DNA from: 2-02-FULL-47-50 sp964479045 | GTDB lineage: Bacteria > Pseudomonadota > Gammaproteobacteria > Eutrophobiales > Eutrophobiaceae | Assembly (NCBI GenBank): GCA_964479045.1 | Contig: CAYZJI010000013.1 | Span: forward strand, 7,943-71,942 | Length of the DNA stretch: 64,000 bases | Direction of reading: 5' to 3' | Shown here: piece after piece, positions 17,192 to 26,189 of the stretch | Position numbering within the stretch: position 1 is the first letter of the stretch | Layout: each line of letters opens with the position of its first letter | Notes under the pieces: model-generated | Databases searched by the model: none | Told to the model about the DNA's origin: nothing | The model's input: the letters and a program-made list of their open reading frames with translations, nothing else | Position numbers and translations under genes: made by a program

Positions 17192-18055
17192 TTAATGATG
17201 TTCCGTGGCCATGCTGAGATAGACAATCGTTAGCATCATGAAAATAAAAGCCTGCAGAACAATAATCAGAATATGAAACACCGCCCAGATAAAGTGGGCC
17301 GGCAACTGCCAGTAACCGAGCATCGCAATCAGGATGAAGATCAGTTCACCCGCATACAGATTGCCGAACAAGCGGAGTGCTAATGAAACCGGTTTCGCCA
17401 GCAGCGATACACCTTCCAGCAGTAAATTAAACGGAATCATCCATTTACCAAATGGCTGCAGCGTCAGTTCACCAACGAAGCCACCAATACCTTTGGTTTT
17501 AATGCTGTAAAAGACAATCAGGATAAAAATTGAAAACGATAATGCAAAGGTCGCATTGGGATCAGTGGTAGGCACGACTTTGAAATAGATATGCGGATCA
17601 CCGGATATTAACGCGGCAGCCTGTGGCAACCAGTCAACTGGCACCAGATCCATCAGGTTCATTAAAAAGACCCAGCAGAAAACCGTGAGCGCGAGTGGTG
17701 CAACAACATTACTCTTGGCGTGGAAAGATTCCTTAACACTTTTGTCGACGAGTTCCACGACCATCTCGAGGAAATTCGCCCACTTACCCGGTGTGGCGGT
17801 GGTGGCATTTTTGGCCACCCGGTAAAAACAGAAGCACATGATTGCCCCAAGCACAATCGACCAACCCAGTGTATCCACATGAAACGCCCAAAAGCCCATG
17901 TCTTTGGCTTCAACAGCGCTATGCGCAAAGGTCCAGGTGGCCTGCTCCAGCACTTCGCCGTCAGCACGCACATATCCTGCGGGCAATTCGCCCCAGGTCA
18001 TGTTTTGAATATGATGTTGGATGTAACTGGTGGGGGTCAGACCTTCAGATGCCAT
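17192..18055 (-). CDS. atpB: ATP synthase Fo a subunit
   Basis: A 287-residue membrane subunit forming the proton half-channels. The essential arginine is in SLALRLFGNLYAGELI, and conserved helix motifs NLMDLVPVDWLP and IVLQAFIFMMLTIVYLSMA are present. Periplasmic N-terminal extension and length are normal for gammaproteobacteria. Confidence 0.96.
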   Translation of the reverse strand: MASEGLTPTSYIQHHIQNMTWGELPAGYVRADGEVLEQATWTFAHSAVEAKDMGFWAFHVDTLGWSIVLGAIMCFCFYRVAKNATTATPGKWANFLEMVVELVDKSVKESFHAKSNVVAPLALTVFCWVFLMNLMDLVPVDWLPQAAALISGDPHIYFKVVPTTDPNATFALSFSIFILIVFYSIKTKGIGGFVGELTLQPFGKWMIPFNLLLEGVSLLAKPVSLALRLFGNLYAGELIFILIAMLGYWQLPAHFIWAVFHILIIVLQAFIFMMLTIVYLSMATEHH

Positions 18056-18106
18056 GACGACGTTTTCTCACCAATGTTGTTATGTTCAAAATATTATTAA
18101 TTATTG

Positions 18107-18487
18107 TTAAATACTGAGTTTTGCCAGCCCTGCCAGATTGATCAGGATCATCATGACGTAGACCATAAACAACGCCCCCACCTGCAACGGTTTGACCAGA
18201 AGAAAACACGCTGCAAACACAATCCCCGTCAACACCAGTTTCACCGCTTCACCAACATATAAACGACCCACGATAGCCGCTGGTGATGTCTGCACGGAAT
18301 CCCGGAATACCAGCCGGAAAAACCAGGCATTTGGTATGATGTAGGCAAAACCTCCTATCAGTGCTGACCAGGCTGCGACCCTGCCCATGAAGAGGTAAAA
18401 CAACACTGCTGTGATTGTAGCCACAGCAATTTGTACTCCCAGCAGTCTGTAGGCGGCCGCTTTATAGGCAGATAAGTCCGATTGCAC
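18107..18487 (-). CDS. atpI: ATP synthase accessory protein AtpI
   Basis: A four-helix membrane protein at the head of the atp operon, thought to help assemble the c ring or import magnesium. The frame is open up to a TTG at 18601, but there is no in-frame ATG before about residue 70. I prefer GTG at 18487, which gives 126 residues, the usual AtpI length; TTG at 18493 is an alternative. The predicted promoter at 18601-18629 implies that transcription starts near 18594, so the longest version could not be translated from it. The exact start is uncertain. Confidence 0.8.
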   Translation of the reverse strand: MQSDLSAYKAAAYRLLGVQIAVATITAVLFYLFMGRVAAWSALIGGFAYIIPNAWFFRLVFRDSVQTSPAAIVGRLYVGEAVKLVLTGIVFAACFLLVKPLQVGALFMVYVMMILINLAGLAKLSI

Positions 18488-18600
18488 AGTCAATGGCCGG
18501 CCATCAATATACAAAAAACAGGGGATTACAATAACCTCATGCTCTCCCTGAATACCGGCTTCTAATGGCCGGTTACAAACCTCCCAGCACAAGAGACGCA

Positions 18601-18629
18601 AGTATAAAGACCTGTTTAATCGGAATCAA
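18601..18629 (-). promoter_or_regulatory. Sigma70-type promoter of the atp operon
   Basis: On the minus strand, -35 TTGATT (18629-18624) is followed by a 17-base spacer and -10 TATACT (18606-18601). The match to consensus is good and the spacing ideal. Predicted transcription start is near 18594, about 107 bases before the preferred atpI start. Confidence 0.7.
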
Positions 18630-18652
18630 TCGCTGCAATGCACAAATAGCGG

Positions 18653-18682
18653 CCCTGATGTATTAATATAACGACATCAGGG
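18653..18682. promoter_or_regulatory. 9-bp perfect dyad in the atpI/TonB-receptor divergent region
   Basis: CCCTGATGT (18653-18661) and ACATCAGGG (18674-18682) are perfect inverted repeats around an AT-rich 12-base centre. The dyad lies between the divergent atp operon and the TonB receptor operon, so it could be an operator or a weak terminator. No U-tract follows it. Confidence 0.45.
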
Positions 18683-18755
18683 TTTACACTGGCTCTAAAT
18701 TTGCCATGCTTAATATATAACCATGGCGGGTGAATTCGCAGACTTGCGGATTGGA

Positions 18756-18774
18756 CTGTGGTCTGTAGCCACAG
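18756..18774. promoter_or_regulatory. Short dyad upstream of the TonB receptor gene
   Basis: CTGTGG (18756-18761) and CCACAG (18769-18774) are inverted repeats with a 7-base centre, 31 bases before the receptor start codon. This is a plausible operator or leader hairpin. It does not match the Fur consensus that I would expect for a siderophore receptor. Confidence 0.35.
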
Positions 18775-18804
18775 ATATCACCAGATATAACAATAATAAT
18801 ACTG

Positions 18805-20766
18805 ATGCTCAGCCAACGTTTTTGGTTATTTATCGTTCTCTTCCCTGCACATCTTGTTTCATTGCAGGCAGGTGAAATTGTCGTACCTGATGTGGAAATG
18901 CGCGAACTGTTGCGTCTTGAAGTTGAAGAACTGATTACAGTCAATGTTGCCTCAAAACGTACGGAGAATCTTGCGGAAGCCCCGGGGATTATCACCGTCA
19001 TTACTGCTGAAGAAATCAGACGCTACGGTTACCGGAATCTGCGGGACATTCTGAACCGTCAGGCCCACATGCAGGTGATCGGATCCAACCTGTTCCCGCA
19101 TAATCGTGTCAGTGTCAGGGGGGTAGCATTCTCGCATACGGACAACGTGGTATTACCCCTGCTTAACGGCCGGCCTGTACGTGAAGCCACCAGCACCAGC
19201 ACCAACCATGATTTTTATGCTGCTTTCCCGGTGGAGTCGATAGAACAAATCGAGATCATTCGCGGGCCGGGCTCGGTGCTGTATGGTACCAATGCTTTTG
19301 CCGGTGCCATCAACATTGTCACCAAAAAAGCACCGACCACGCCAGCCGGATCAGCGGCATTAAGCTATGGGTCCTTTGATAGTAAAAAAGCTGCTATTGA
19401 TGGTGGCGGGGAATGGGGGGAATTTGAGTTTTATGGAGCGTTCAATGGAATGGATATTAATGGTGACGATTTCAAAGGAATCACCGATGAACTGGGCAAT
19501 ATCGGTACCTATAAAACCGGGATCTCCGGGGGACAGGCTGTCCTGAACAGTCAATACAAAGGGTTTACCCTAAATGCCCTGCTATCTGATACTGACCGGG
19601 ACCATGCCAGAAGTACTTTCGTATTACCCAGCACGGAAATGGAACTGGAACGTCAATTCATTGATTTGGGTTACAAACATAATCTGACCAGCAATTGGGA
19701 TGTTTCCGCAAATGTCAGCTACCATCACTACCGAGATAAATTTGAACTCGGTGACAACATAGGCGATCAACTGGGCGACGCTGTAGATTATCTGGCCGAG
19801 ATCACTACCCAGGCCAGACTCACTGATAAACTGGGGCTTCTTGCGGGTGGTACATATAACCTGCAGGATGGGACCATCAAAACCGGTGACCTTGACTATA
19901 ACAGTGTGCACCTCAGTGCCTATATGCAGGCAGATTACTGGATATCTGACTGGCTAAAACTTATTGGTGGCTTCCAGTACAACAAACCTGACGAGATCTC
20001 CGGTGATTTTTCTCCACGACTTGCCGCCATAGCACAAATTAATGAACAGTGGGGGATAAAACTGCTTTATGGTCATGCCTTCCGCCAGGCCTCACCGGTA
20101 GAGCGTTTTATCGTGGCACCGGGTGTCGTGGGCGATCCTTCGCTTAAACCGGAAACCATCGAGACATTCGATGCGCAACTGTTTTACAACACTAACCGGG
20201 TTTCCTTTGCTGTAACCTTCTTCCACAGTGAACAGGATGATCTCATTTCCCGCACCGGCACATTGCCGCAACAAATCGTCAATTCAGGAGAAGTGACTTA
20301 TCATGGGTTTGAACTGGAAGGCAATGTGAATCTTGGACATGGTTTCAATTTCACAGGCAACCTCAGTTACCAGACCAATGAAAAGGATGATGGCACTGAA
20401 GATGTCACCTACAGCCCGGACTGGATGGCTAAAACCGGCCTTTTTTATGACTCCGGACATGGCTATTCCCTGGGACTTTTCAACAATTATTTCTCGGCAT
20501 CAACTCTGCAAAACAGGGACATCAATCCTCTAGTCGCAATCGTTAATCCGGAGGCCGACAGTTACAACCTGCTGACCGCCAATTTCAGTCTGAATCTAGG
20601 CGATTTCTTGAATAACCGTTCTCTGTCACCAATCACATTCTCTCTCTATGGAGATAACCTGCTAGATGAAGATGTCTTCTTCCCCAGCATCAACCGGCGC
20701 GCCGTGAATACTCTGCCCCATCATCAAGGCCGTGGAGTTTACGGTACAGTCAGGTTTGATTTTTGA
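18805..20766 (+). CDS. TonB-dependent outer-membrane receptor
   Basis: A 653-residue protein with a signal peptide (about 1-22), a plug domain (about 45-175) and a C-terminal beta-barrel ending in aromatic YGTVRFDF. Plug hallmarks include EAPGIITVITAEEIRRYGYRNLRDIL, RVSVRGV and IEIIRGPGSVLYGTNAFAGAINIVTK. The N-terminal LLRLEVEELITVNVASKR pattern is common in receptors of the iron-complex/vitamin superfamily, but I see no clear TonB box. It heads an operon with a YfiR-like protein (gap 17 bases) and c-di-GMP enzymes, so it may sense or import a ligand linked to that signalling. Ligand unknown. Confidence 0.9.
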   Translation: MLSQRFWLFIVLFPAHLVSLQAGEIVVPDVEMRELLRLEVEELITVNVASKRTENLAEAPGIITVITAEEIRRYGYRNLRDILNRQAHMQVIGSNLFPHNRVSVRGVAFSHTDNVVLPLLNGRPVREATSTSTNHDFYAAFPVESIEQIEIIRGPGSVLYGTNAFAGAINIVTKKAPTTPAGSAALSYGSFDSKKAAIDGGGEWGEFEFYGAFNGMDINGDDFKGITDELGNIGTYKTGISGGQAVLNSQYKGFTLNALLSDTDRDHARSTFVLPSTEMELERQFIDLGYKHNLTSNWDVSANVSYHHYRDKFELGDNIGDQLGDAVDYLAEITTQARLTDKLGLLAGGTYNLQDGTIKTGDLDYNSVHLSAYMQADYWISDWLKLIGGFQYNKPDEISGDFSPRLAAIAQINEQWGIKLLYGHAFRQASPVERFIVAPGVVGDPSLKPETIETFDAQLFYNTNRVSFAVTFFHSEQDDLISRTGTLPQQIVNSGEVTYHGFELEGNVNLGHGFNFTGNLSYQTNEKDDGTEDVTYSPDWMAKTGLFYDSGHGYSLGLFNNYFSASTLQNRDINPLVAIVNPEADSYNLLTANFSLNLGDFLNNRSLSPITFSLYGDNLLDEDVFFPSINRRAVNTLPHHQGRGVYGTVRFDF

Positions 20767-20783
20767 TATTTTTCAGATACGTC

Positions 20784-21350
20784 ATGAACAGGCCCTGGAT
20801 ATTATTTGCCCACAGATGTTTTGTTGTCTTTTTCATGACAATTTCATTGATCACCTCCATTCCTGCTGTTGCGCTGGAGCGGGATTTCCCCGAAGCCAAA
20901 ATCAAGGTGGCCTATCTTTTCAATTTCCTGCGTTTTATTGATTGGCCTGAAGATTATGAAAGTGATGTGCACATATGTGTTGTCGGTGACAAAAAAGAAT
21001 ATCACGCAGCGCTTGATGCACTCGGTACACAAACCCTGAATGATCAGGTAATCATCATCAAAAAATTCACAGCGCTTGAAAATATTCATGAATTGACCAA
21101 ATGCCGGATTATTTTTGTTACCACCAATGCCAGCCACCGGCAAAAAATTGTATTGAATTCTGTAAAAGGGACCAGTGCATTAACGGTGGGTGAGAGTGAA
21201 GGCTTCGCAGAACAGGGGGGCATGATTAACTTTATCCAGATTAACCATACCATTCGTTTTGAAATCAACCTGCACTCAGTCAACCAGGCAAATCTTCGGA
21301 TAACCTCCAGAATCCTGCGTATTGCAGAACGCGTGATAGAACAATACTGA
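20784..21350 (+). CDS. YfiR family (DUF4154) periplasmic protein
   Basis: A 188-residue secreted protein with an N-terminal signal helix ending near AVALE. The DUF4154/YfiR pattern is clear: KVAYLFNFLRFIDWP, a DVHICVVGD strand, KCRIIFVTTNAS, and LTVGESEGFAEQGGMINFIQINHTIRFEINLHSVNQANLRITSRIL. Two cysteines lie in positions like the disulfide pair of Pseudomonas YfiR. In that system YfiR restrains the inner-membrane cyclase YfiN. Here the gene sits directly before a YfiN-like hybrid protein, which supports the same role. ATG at 20784 is preferred over an upstream TTG. Confidence 0.9.
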   Translation: MNRPWILFAHRCFVVFFMTISLITSIPAVALERDFPEAKIKVAYLFNFLRFIDWPEDYESDVHICVVGDKKEYHAALDALGTQTLNDQVIIIKKFTALENIHELTKCRIIFVTTNASHRQKIVLNSVKGTSALTVGESEGFAEQGGMINFIQINHTIRFEINLHSVNQANLRITSRILRIAERVIEQY

Positions 21351-21364
21351 AACGGAACATATCC

Positions 21365-23401
21365 ATGCTGAACAAGGTAACCATCAAACAGAAGCTCATG
21401 ATTATCATCATGATGATCAGCACGATCTCTCTGTTACTGGCCGCTACCCTGTTTACCCTGTTTCAGGTAAGTGAAATACGCCAGCGCATGGTCGAGGAAC
21501 TTGCAACACTGGCAAATGTGATCGGCAGCAATACACAGACATCCCTGGCATTTAATGATCCGGTGGATGCCTACCAGATCCTCTCCGATCTGAAGGACAA
21601 CAAGACCATCACCCATGCCCAGATTTTCAATGTTAACGGTGCGCTGTTCGCCTCCTATACCAACCGGCAGCTGAAAAGGGTGACCTATCCGTTCCCGATG
21701 GTACGACAGGAGGATTATCATGAGTTCAAGGACAATCAACTCATTATGTTCCGTTCTATTGAGGACAGAAACGGTAAATTGGGCAGCATTTATCTGGAAG
21801 CCAACCTGGACCAGTTGACGGCACAAATACACCAGAATCTGCAGATGACTGTTTCCATTATCTTTATTGTATTGCTGATCACCTATCTTTTGACATCAAG
21901 ATTACAGCGGCTGATCTCCGCCCCCATTCTGGACCTCTCACGGGCCACAAATATCATCAAAGAATCACAGGACTACAACGTTCGTGTCGAACGTAACGAT
22001 TACATCGAGATTAAATATCTCTGTGATAATTTCAACTCCATGCTGGATCAGATACAGGATCGTGAAAAAAGTCTACGCCAGTTGGCAAGTTATGACTCAT
22101 TGACAAAACTTCCTAACCGGAAATATTTCCTGGATCTGTTGAGCAAGGCGATCAGCCGGGCCAAACGCAAATCGCACCGGCATGCCGTGCTGTTTATGGA
22201 CCTGGATCGCTTCAAGCATATTAATGACTCGCTCGGGCACAGCGCCGGTGATGAACTGCTTTCGCTGGTGGCCAAACGTTTGGCATTTATCCTCCGCAGC
22301 GAAGATACTGTTGCCCGGCTTGGCGGTGATGAATACACCATCCTGCTGCAGGAAATACAGGATGAACATCAGGCGGCTGAAATTGCCGGCAGGATACTGG
22401 ATGTCATGAATGAACCGTTTTATATCCAGGGCCACAGCGTCGTCATTTCTCCCAGTATCGGGATTGTTATCTATCCCGATCATGGAACGACCTATGAAGT
22501 CCTGATCAAAAACGCTGATACCGCAATGTATCAGGCCAAGCATGCCGGCGGCAATAATTACCGCTTCTTCTGTGAAGACATGAACATTATGGCGGAAAAA
22601 CGTCAACGGCTGGAAGAAGCACTGCGCTACGCTTTTATAAATAATGAAATCATACTGAACTTCCAGCCGCAGGTTTGCCTGTCCAGCGGACGTATCCTTG
22701 GCATGGAAGCACTGTGCCGCTGGCAGAAAAACCGGCATGAGATTATTTTGCCGGGTGAGTTCATCCCGATTGCAGAAGAGACCGGCCTCATCATACCTCT
22801 TTCAGATATTGTGATGAAAAGCGCGATCAATAATGCAAAACACTGGTATGAACAGGGTCTGCGTGACTTCAAGGTAGCCATCAACATCAGTGCACGCCAG
22901 TTCAGACAAACTGACCTGTTCAAATCAATCGAAAAATCTCTCGATGAAATACCCCTGCCCACGGAACACATCGAAATCGAAATCACCGAAGCTGCGGTTA
23001 TGGATCATATTGATCAATCCATCAACACACTGAAAAAAATCAAGGACCGGGGTATTACCATCGCAATAGATGATTTTGGCACCGGGTATTCGTCCCTGAG
23101 TTACCTGAAAAAATTCCCGATTGATAAACTCAAGATCGATCGCTCCTTCATCCATGACATGGATGCCACAATGATCAACAGAAATATCGTCAGATCAATC
23201 ATAGAGCTTGGACATAATCTAAAACTCAGTATTGTCGCTGAAGGAGTAGAAACCCTTAATCAGGTCAGGATACTATCTGAGCTGCAATGCGACATCATGC
23301 AGGGATTTTATTTCAGCAAACCTGTGTCTGCCGAGGAAATCGAAATTATGATAAAAACGATGACAAACCTTTATGAAGGGAAATCTACTGGCACTGTATA
23401 A
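21365..23401 (+). CDS. CHASE8-like/HAMP/GGDEF/EAL protein (YfiN-like hybrid)
   Basis: A 678-residue inner-membrane signalling protein. TM1 (about 10-34) and TM2 (about 160-177) flank a periplasmic domain resembling CHASE8 (SNTQTSLAFNDPVDAYQILSDL), then HAMP (about 180-235), GGDEF (about 240-400) and EAL (about 415-670). The GGDEF active-site loop reads GGDEY (320-324), with I-site RSED (311-314). The EAL residues look intact: EAL (448-450), TEAAV, DDFGTGYSSL and EGVET. It may both make and degrade c-di-GMP. YfiN has the same CHASE8-HAMP-GGDEF core but no EAL. It lies 14 bases after the YfiR gene, its likely regulator. Confidence 0.92.
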   Translation: MLNKVTIKQKLMIIIMMISTISLLLAATLFTLFQVSEIRQRMVEELATLANVIGSNTQTSLAFNDPVDAYQILSDLKDNKTITHAQIFNVNGALFASYTNRQLKRVTYPFPMVRQEDYHEFKDNQLIMFRSIEDRNGKLGSIYLEANLDQLTAQIHQNLQMTVSIIFIVLLITYLLTSRLQRLISAPILDLSRATNIIKESQDYNVRVERNDYIEIKYLCDNFNSMLDQIQDREKSLRQLASYDSLTKLPNRKYFLDLLSKAISRAKRKSHRHAVLFMDLDRFKHINDSLGHSAGDELLSLVAKRLAFILRSEDTVARLGGDEYTILLQEIQDEHQAAEIAGRILDVMNEPFYIQGHSVVISPSIGIVIYPDHGTTYEVLIKNADTAMYQAKHAGGNNYRFFCEDMNIMAEKRQRLEEALRYAFINNEIILNFQPQVCLSSGRILGMEALCRWQKNRHEIILPGEFIPIAEETGLIIPLSDIVMKSAINNAKHWYEQGLRDFKVAINISARQFRQTDLFKSIEKSLDEIPLPTEHIEIEITEAAVMDHIDQSINTLKKIKDRGITIAIDDFGTGYSSLSYLKKFPIDKLKIDRSFIHDMDATMINRNIVRSIIELGHNLKLSIVAEGVETLNQVRILSELQCDIMQGFYFSKPVSAEEIEIMIKTMTNLYEGKSTGTV

Positions 23402-23434
23402 CAACAGATTAGCCTGGCAGCGCGCTGAAAAATC

Positions 23435-25369
23435 ATGACCACACCTACGCTTCGTGAAAATAACAATACAACTGTGATGACCGGGTTTCTCTCTGGCCGG
23501 TTTGCAGATCGGGGCATCGCATTTACATTTTTCAACGTTATATTACTTGTTATTTACCTGCTATGGACACTGTATCACTGGGGTGGTGACGAATATGTTG
23601 CCTTGATATCCGGTCTGGCGGCCATCTGGTTTGGATTTGTACTGATTTATCTTGTCTGGCGGGTTTCATTACTGGCGACACTGGACAGACGCACAAGAAC
23701 TGGCTGGCGGCTGTTTACACTGGGTTTCTGTGCAGACTGGCTCGGAAATGTTATCTGGGCATATTACGATATTGTTCTGAACACCGAACCCTGGCCTTCA
23801 CTTGCCGATATCGGCTACCTCGCTTTCTATCCACTGATCCTGGCCGGGCTCTTGTACTTTCGAAGTGAATTACCCAACAAAACCGAGCGTCATCAATTCT
23901 GGCTGGATGCTCTTATTGTGGTTACTGGTATTGGAACCCTAATCTGGTATTTTTTGCTGCAGAAAATTGCATCAGTTGAATACAATAATTTACTTGAACT
24001 GGTATTGTCAGAAGCCTACCCGGTCGGTGATATTTTGCTGTTATTTGGCGTCACGACATTGATATTGAAACCGCCTCACCGGTATTCCTCTGCCGGACTG
24101 AGCTGGCTTATGGCCGGTTTCATATGCATGTTTTTTGCCGATGTTGTTTTTTCCTATCAGAACCTGCAGGGCACTTATCAGAGTGGTGGTTTCACAGATG
24201 CGCTCTACGTTTTTTATTACTTGCTACTGATTATCGGGGCCCAGATCGAGTTCAGGATGAACTCATGCCCTGTCACGGAGACAACTTTACCTGCGAAAAA
24301 AATACATCACCTGAGTATCCTGCCTTACTTCGCTGTTGCTGTTGCTTATCTGCTTTTACTCTATATATCACGACAGCACCTGGATGAGCCGCTCGGAGGC
24401 CTGATCGTCGCGGCAATTATCCTGACTGCACTTGTGGTCACAAGACAATTTTTATCGGTGCGGGCAATCCACGAAGCTGAGGACCGCTTTGCCTCCATGG
24501 TTCGCCATTCGTCTGATGTCATCACCATGCTCGATGACAATTACATCATTCGTTATATCAGTCCGTCTGCCATACATGTATTTGGTCATATGCCGGAACG
24601 TCTTAACAACACTGCTTTTATAAATCTGGTTCATCCAGATGATCGTGCCCGTTTACAAAGTTTGTTTCTGGAATCAATGGCCCAGACAGATGTTACAACA
24701 GCCGTGGTGTGGCGCCTCTATCAGACGGACGGCAGTTGGAGATATATTGAGTCAGTCGTTACCAATTTTACCGATAAACCCTCGGTAAGTGGTTTCATAT
24801 TGAACAGCCGGAATGTCACCGAACGCAAACGGCTCGAGAGTCAGCTGAAACAACTGGCCTATCAGGATCCGCTGACTTCCCTCGCAAACCGTACTCTTTT
24901 CTGTGATCGTCTCGAGCACGCATTGGCACGTGCCGGCCGCAACAAGTCCAGGATCGCCGTGCTCTTTATCGATCTGGATAATTTCAAACTGCTTAATGAC
25001 AATCTCGGTCATGTCGAAGGCGATCATCTGTTGAAGGTTACTGGAGAAAGACTGCTGGATTGCACACGTGCCGCAGATACCGTTGCCCGATTGGGCGGTG
25101 ACGAGTTTGCTATATTGGTCGAAGACATCCTGAGTATTGATCCGGTTATACAGCTCGCTGAACGTATTGTTGCCCGCTTGCAGATGCCGGTCTATGTTGA
25201 TGACAAGGATGTCATGATCACTGCAAGCATAGGCATTGCACAATCGGATGGCTGCGATAATGCTGATGTCGATACCGTGTTGCGTAATGCAGATCTGGCG
25301 ATGTACGCCATAAAAAAACGTGGCAAATGCGGTTACATGATTTTCAAACCGGACTTGCCAACATCATGA
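23435..25369 (+). CDS. Multi-TM/PAS/GGDEF diguanylate cyclase
   Basis: A 644-residue protein. About nine to ten membrane helices fill residues 25-340, a PAS domain spans about 345-465, and the GGDEF domain about 470-640. The catalytic motif GGDEF (554-558) and the I-site RAAD (545-548) are intact, so c-di-GMP synthesis with feedback inhibition is expected. The ligand of the membrane and PAS sensors is unknown. It lies 33 bases after the hybrid protein and its stop overlaps the start of the porin gene by 4 bases (ATGA), which shows operon coupling. Confidence 0.9.
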   Translation: MTTPTLRENNNTTVMTGFLSGRFADRGIAFTFFNVILLVIYLLWTLYHWGGDEYVALISGLAAIWFGFVLIYLVWRVSLLATLDRRTRTGWRLFTLGFCADWLGNVIWAYYDIVLNTEPWPSLADIGYLAFYPLILAGLLYFRSELPNKTERHQFWLDALIVVTGIGTLIWYFLLQKIASVEYNNLLELVLSEAYPVGDILLLFGVTTLILKPPHRYSSAGLSWLMAGFICMFFADVVFSYQNLQGTYQSGGFTDALYVFYYLLLIIGAQIEFRMNSCPVTETTLPAKKIHHLSILPYFAVAVAYLLLLYISRQHLDEPLGGLIVAAIILTALVVTRQFLSVRAIHEAEDRFASMVRHSSDVITMLDDNYIIRYISPSAIHVFGHMPERLNNTAFINLVHPDDRARLQSLFLESMAQTDVTTAVVWRLYQTDGSWRYIESVVTNFTDKPSVSGFILNSRNVTERKRLESQLKQLAYQDPLTSLANRTLFCDRLEHALARAGRNKSRIAVLFIDLDNFKLLNDNLGHVEGDHLLKVTGERLLDCTRAADTVARLGGDEFAILVEDILSIDPVIQLAERIVARLQMPVYVDDKDVMITASIGIAQSDGCDNADVDTVLRNADLAMYAIKKRGKCGYMIFKPDLPTS

Positions 25370-26175
25370 ACCTGTACCTTGCACGGGTAAATACGAACCA
25401 TATCCTCAGAAGACTGCATATCATCATAGTCATCCCGGCCTGTATATTTGCTGCTTACACTCCAGTCATCATTGCGGATACACAGGATGAGCCCGAACCA
25501 CTCGCAGCTGAAAATTTCAGTGCAACCTTCTGGCTGACAACGGATTATGTCTATCGTGGTATATCCAGTAGCGATGAGGGCCCGGCTGTACAGGCCAGCC
25601 TGGACTGGAGTTATTCCGGCTTTTACCTTGGCGTGTGGGGCTCCAATACCCGATATTCGGATGCCGGCATTGAAATTGATTATTACGGCGGTTACAACCT
25701 TGAATGGCAGGGCCTGACTCTGGATATCGGCGCACTTTATTATGATTATCCGGGTGAGAACAAATACCGCAGTGACGGTCTGGATCCGGGAAATGGAGAA
25801 ACGGCGGATTACTGGGAAACCAGTTTCAGTGTAAAGCACGCCTTCGAAGAGATTTTTTTATCAACCGCTGGTGTTACCTATTTTTATTCACCGGATTTTT
25901 TTGGTGAGGATGGTGCCGGCCATGCTATAGAAGGCAATCTGGGTTTAAGTCTGCCGTTCGAATCCGGTCTGGGAATTGTCCTCGGCTACCAGGACGTCGC
26001 TGGAGACGAATTATCCGGTGGCTATGACTATATCTGGTGGCAAATCGGAATCTACCATGAATGGGCCGGGCTTAATTTTGATCTCTCCTACCATGATGTT
26101 GACGATGAGAGTGAAGCCTGTGGTGGTGATCTGTGTGATGAACGGCTGGTACTCACCCTGTCTCGCACATTCTAG
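25366..26175 (+). CDS. TorF family putative outer-membrane porin
   Basis: A 269-residue secreted beta-barrel protein. After a hydrophobic signal (about 17-37) comes the typical TorF opening FSATFWLTTDYVYRGISSSDEGPAVQASLDWSYSGFYLGVWGSN, then alternating aromatic beta-strands ending in LVLTLSRTF. The ATG at 25366 overlaps the stop of the PAS-GGDEF gene; an upstream in-frame start would overlap it by 43 bases. Members of this family occur near sensory and transport genes; substrate unknown. It converges on parB with a 14-base gap and no clear terminator. Confidence 0.85.
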   Translation: MNLYLARVNTNHILRRLHIIIVIPACIFAAYTPVIIADTQDEPEPLAAENFSATFWLTTDYVYRGISSSDEGPAVQASLDWSYSGFYLGVWGSNTRYSDAGIEIDYYGGYNLEWQGLTLDIGALYYDYPGENKYRSDGLDPGNGETADYWETSFSVKHAFEEIFLSTAGVTYFYSPDFFGEDGAGHAIEGNLGLSLPFESGLGIVLGYQDVAGDELSGGYDYIWWQIGIYHEWAGLNFDLSYHDVDDESEACGGDLCDERLVLTLSRTF

Positions 26176-26189
26176 AGTTGTGTCGTATT

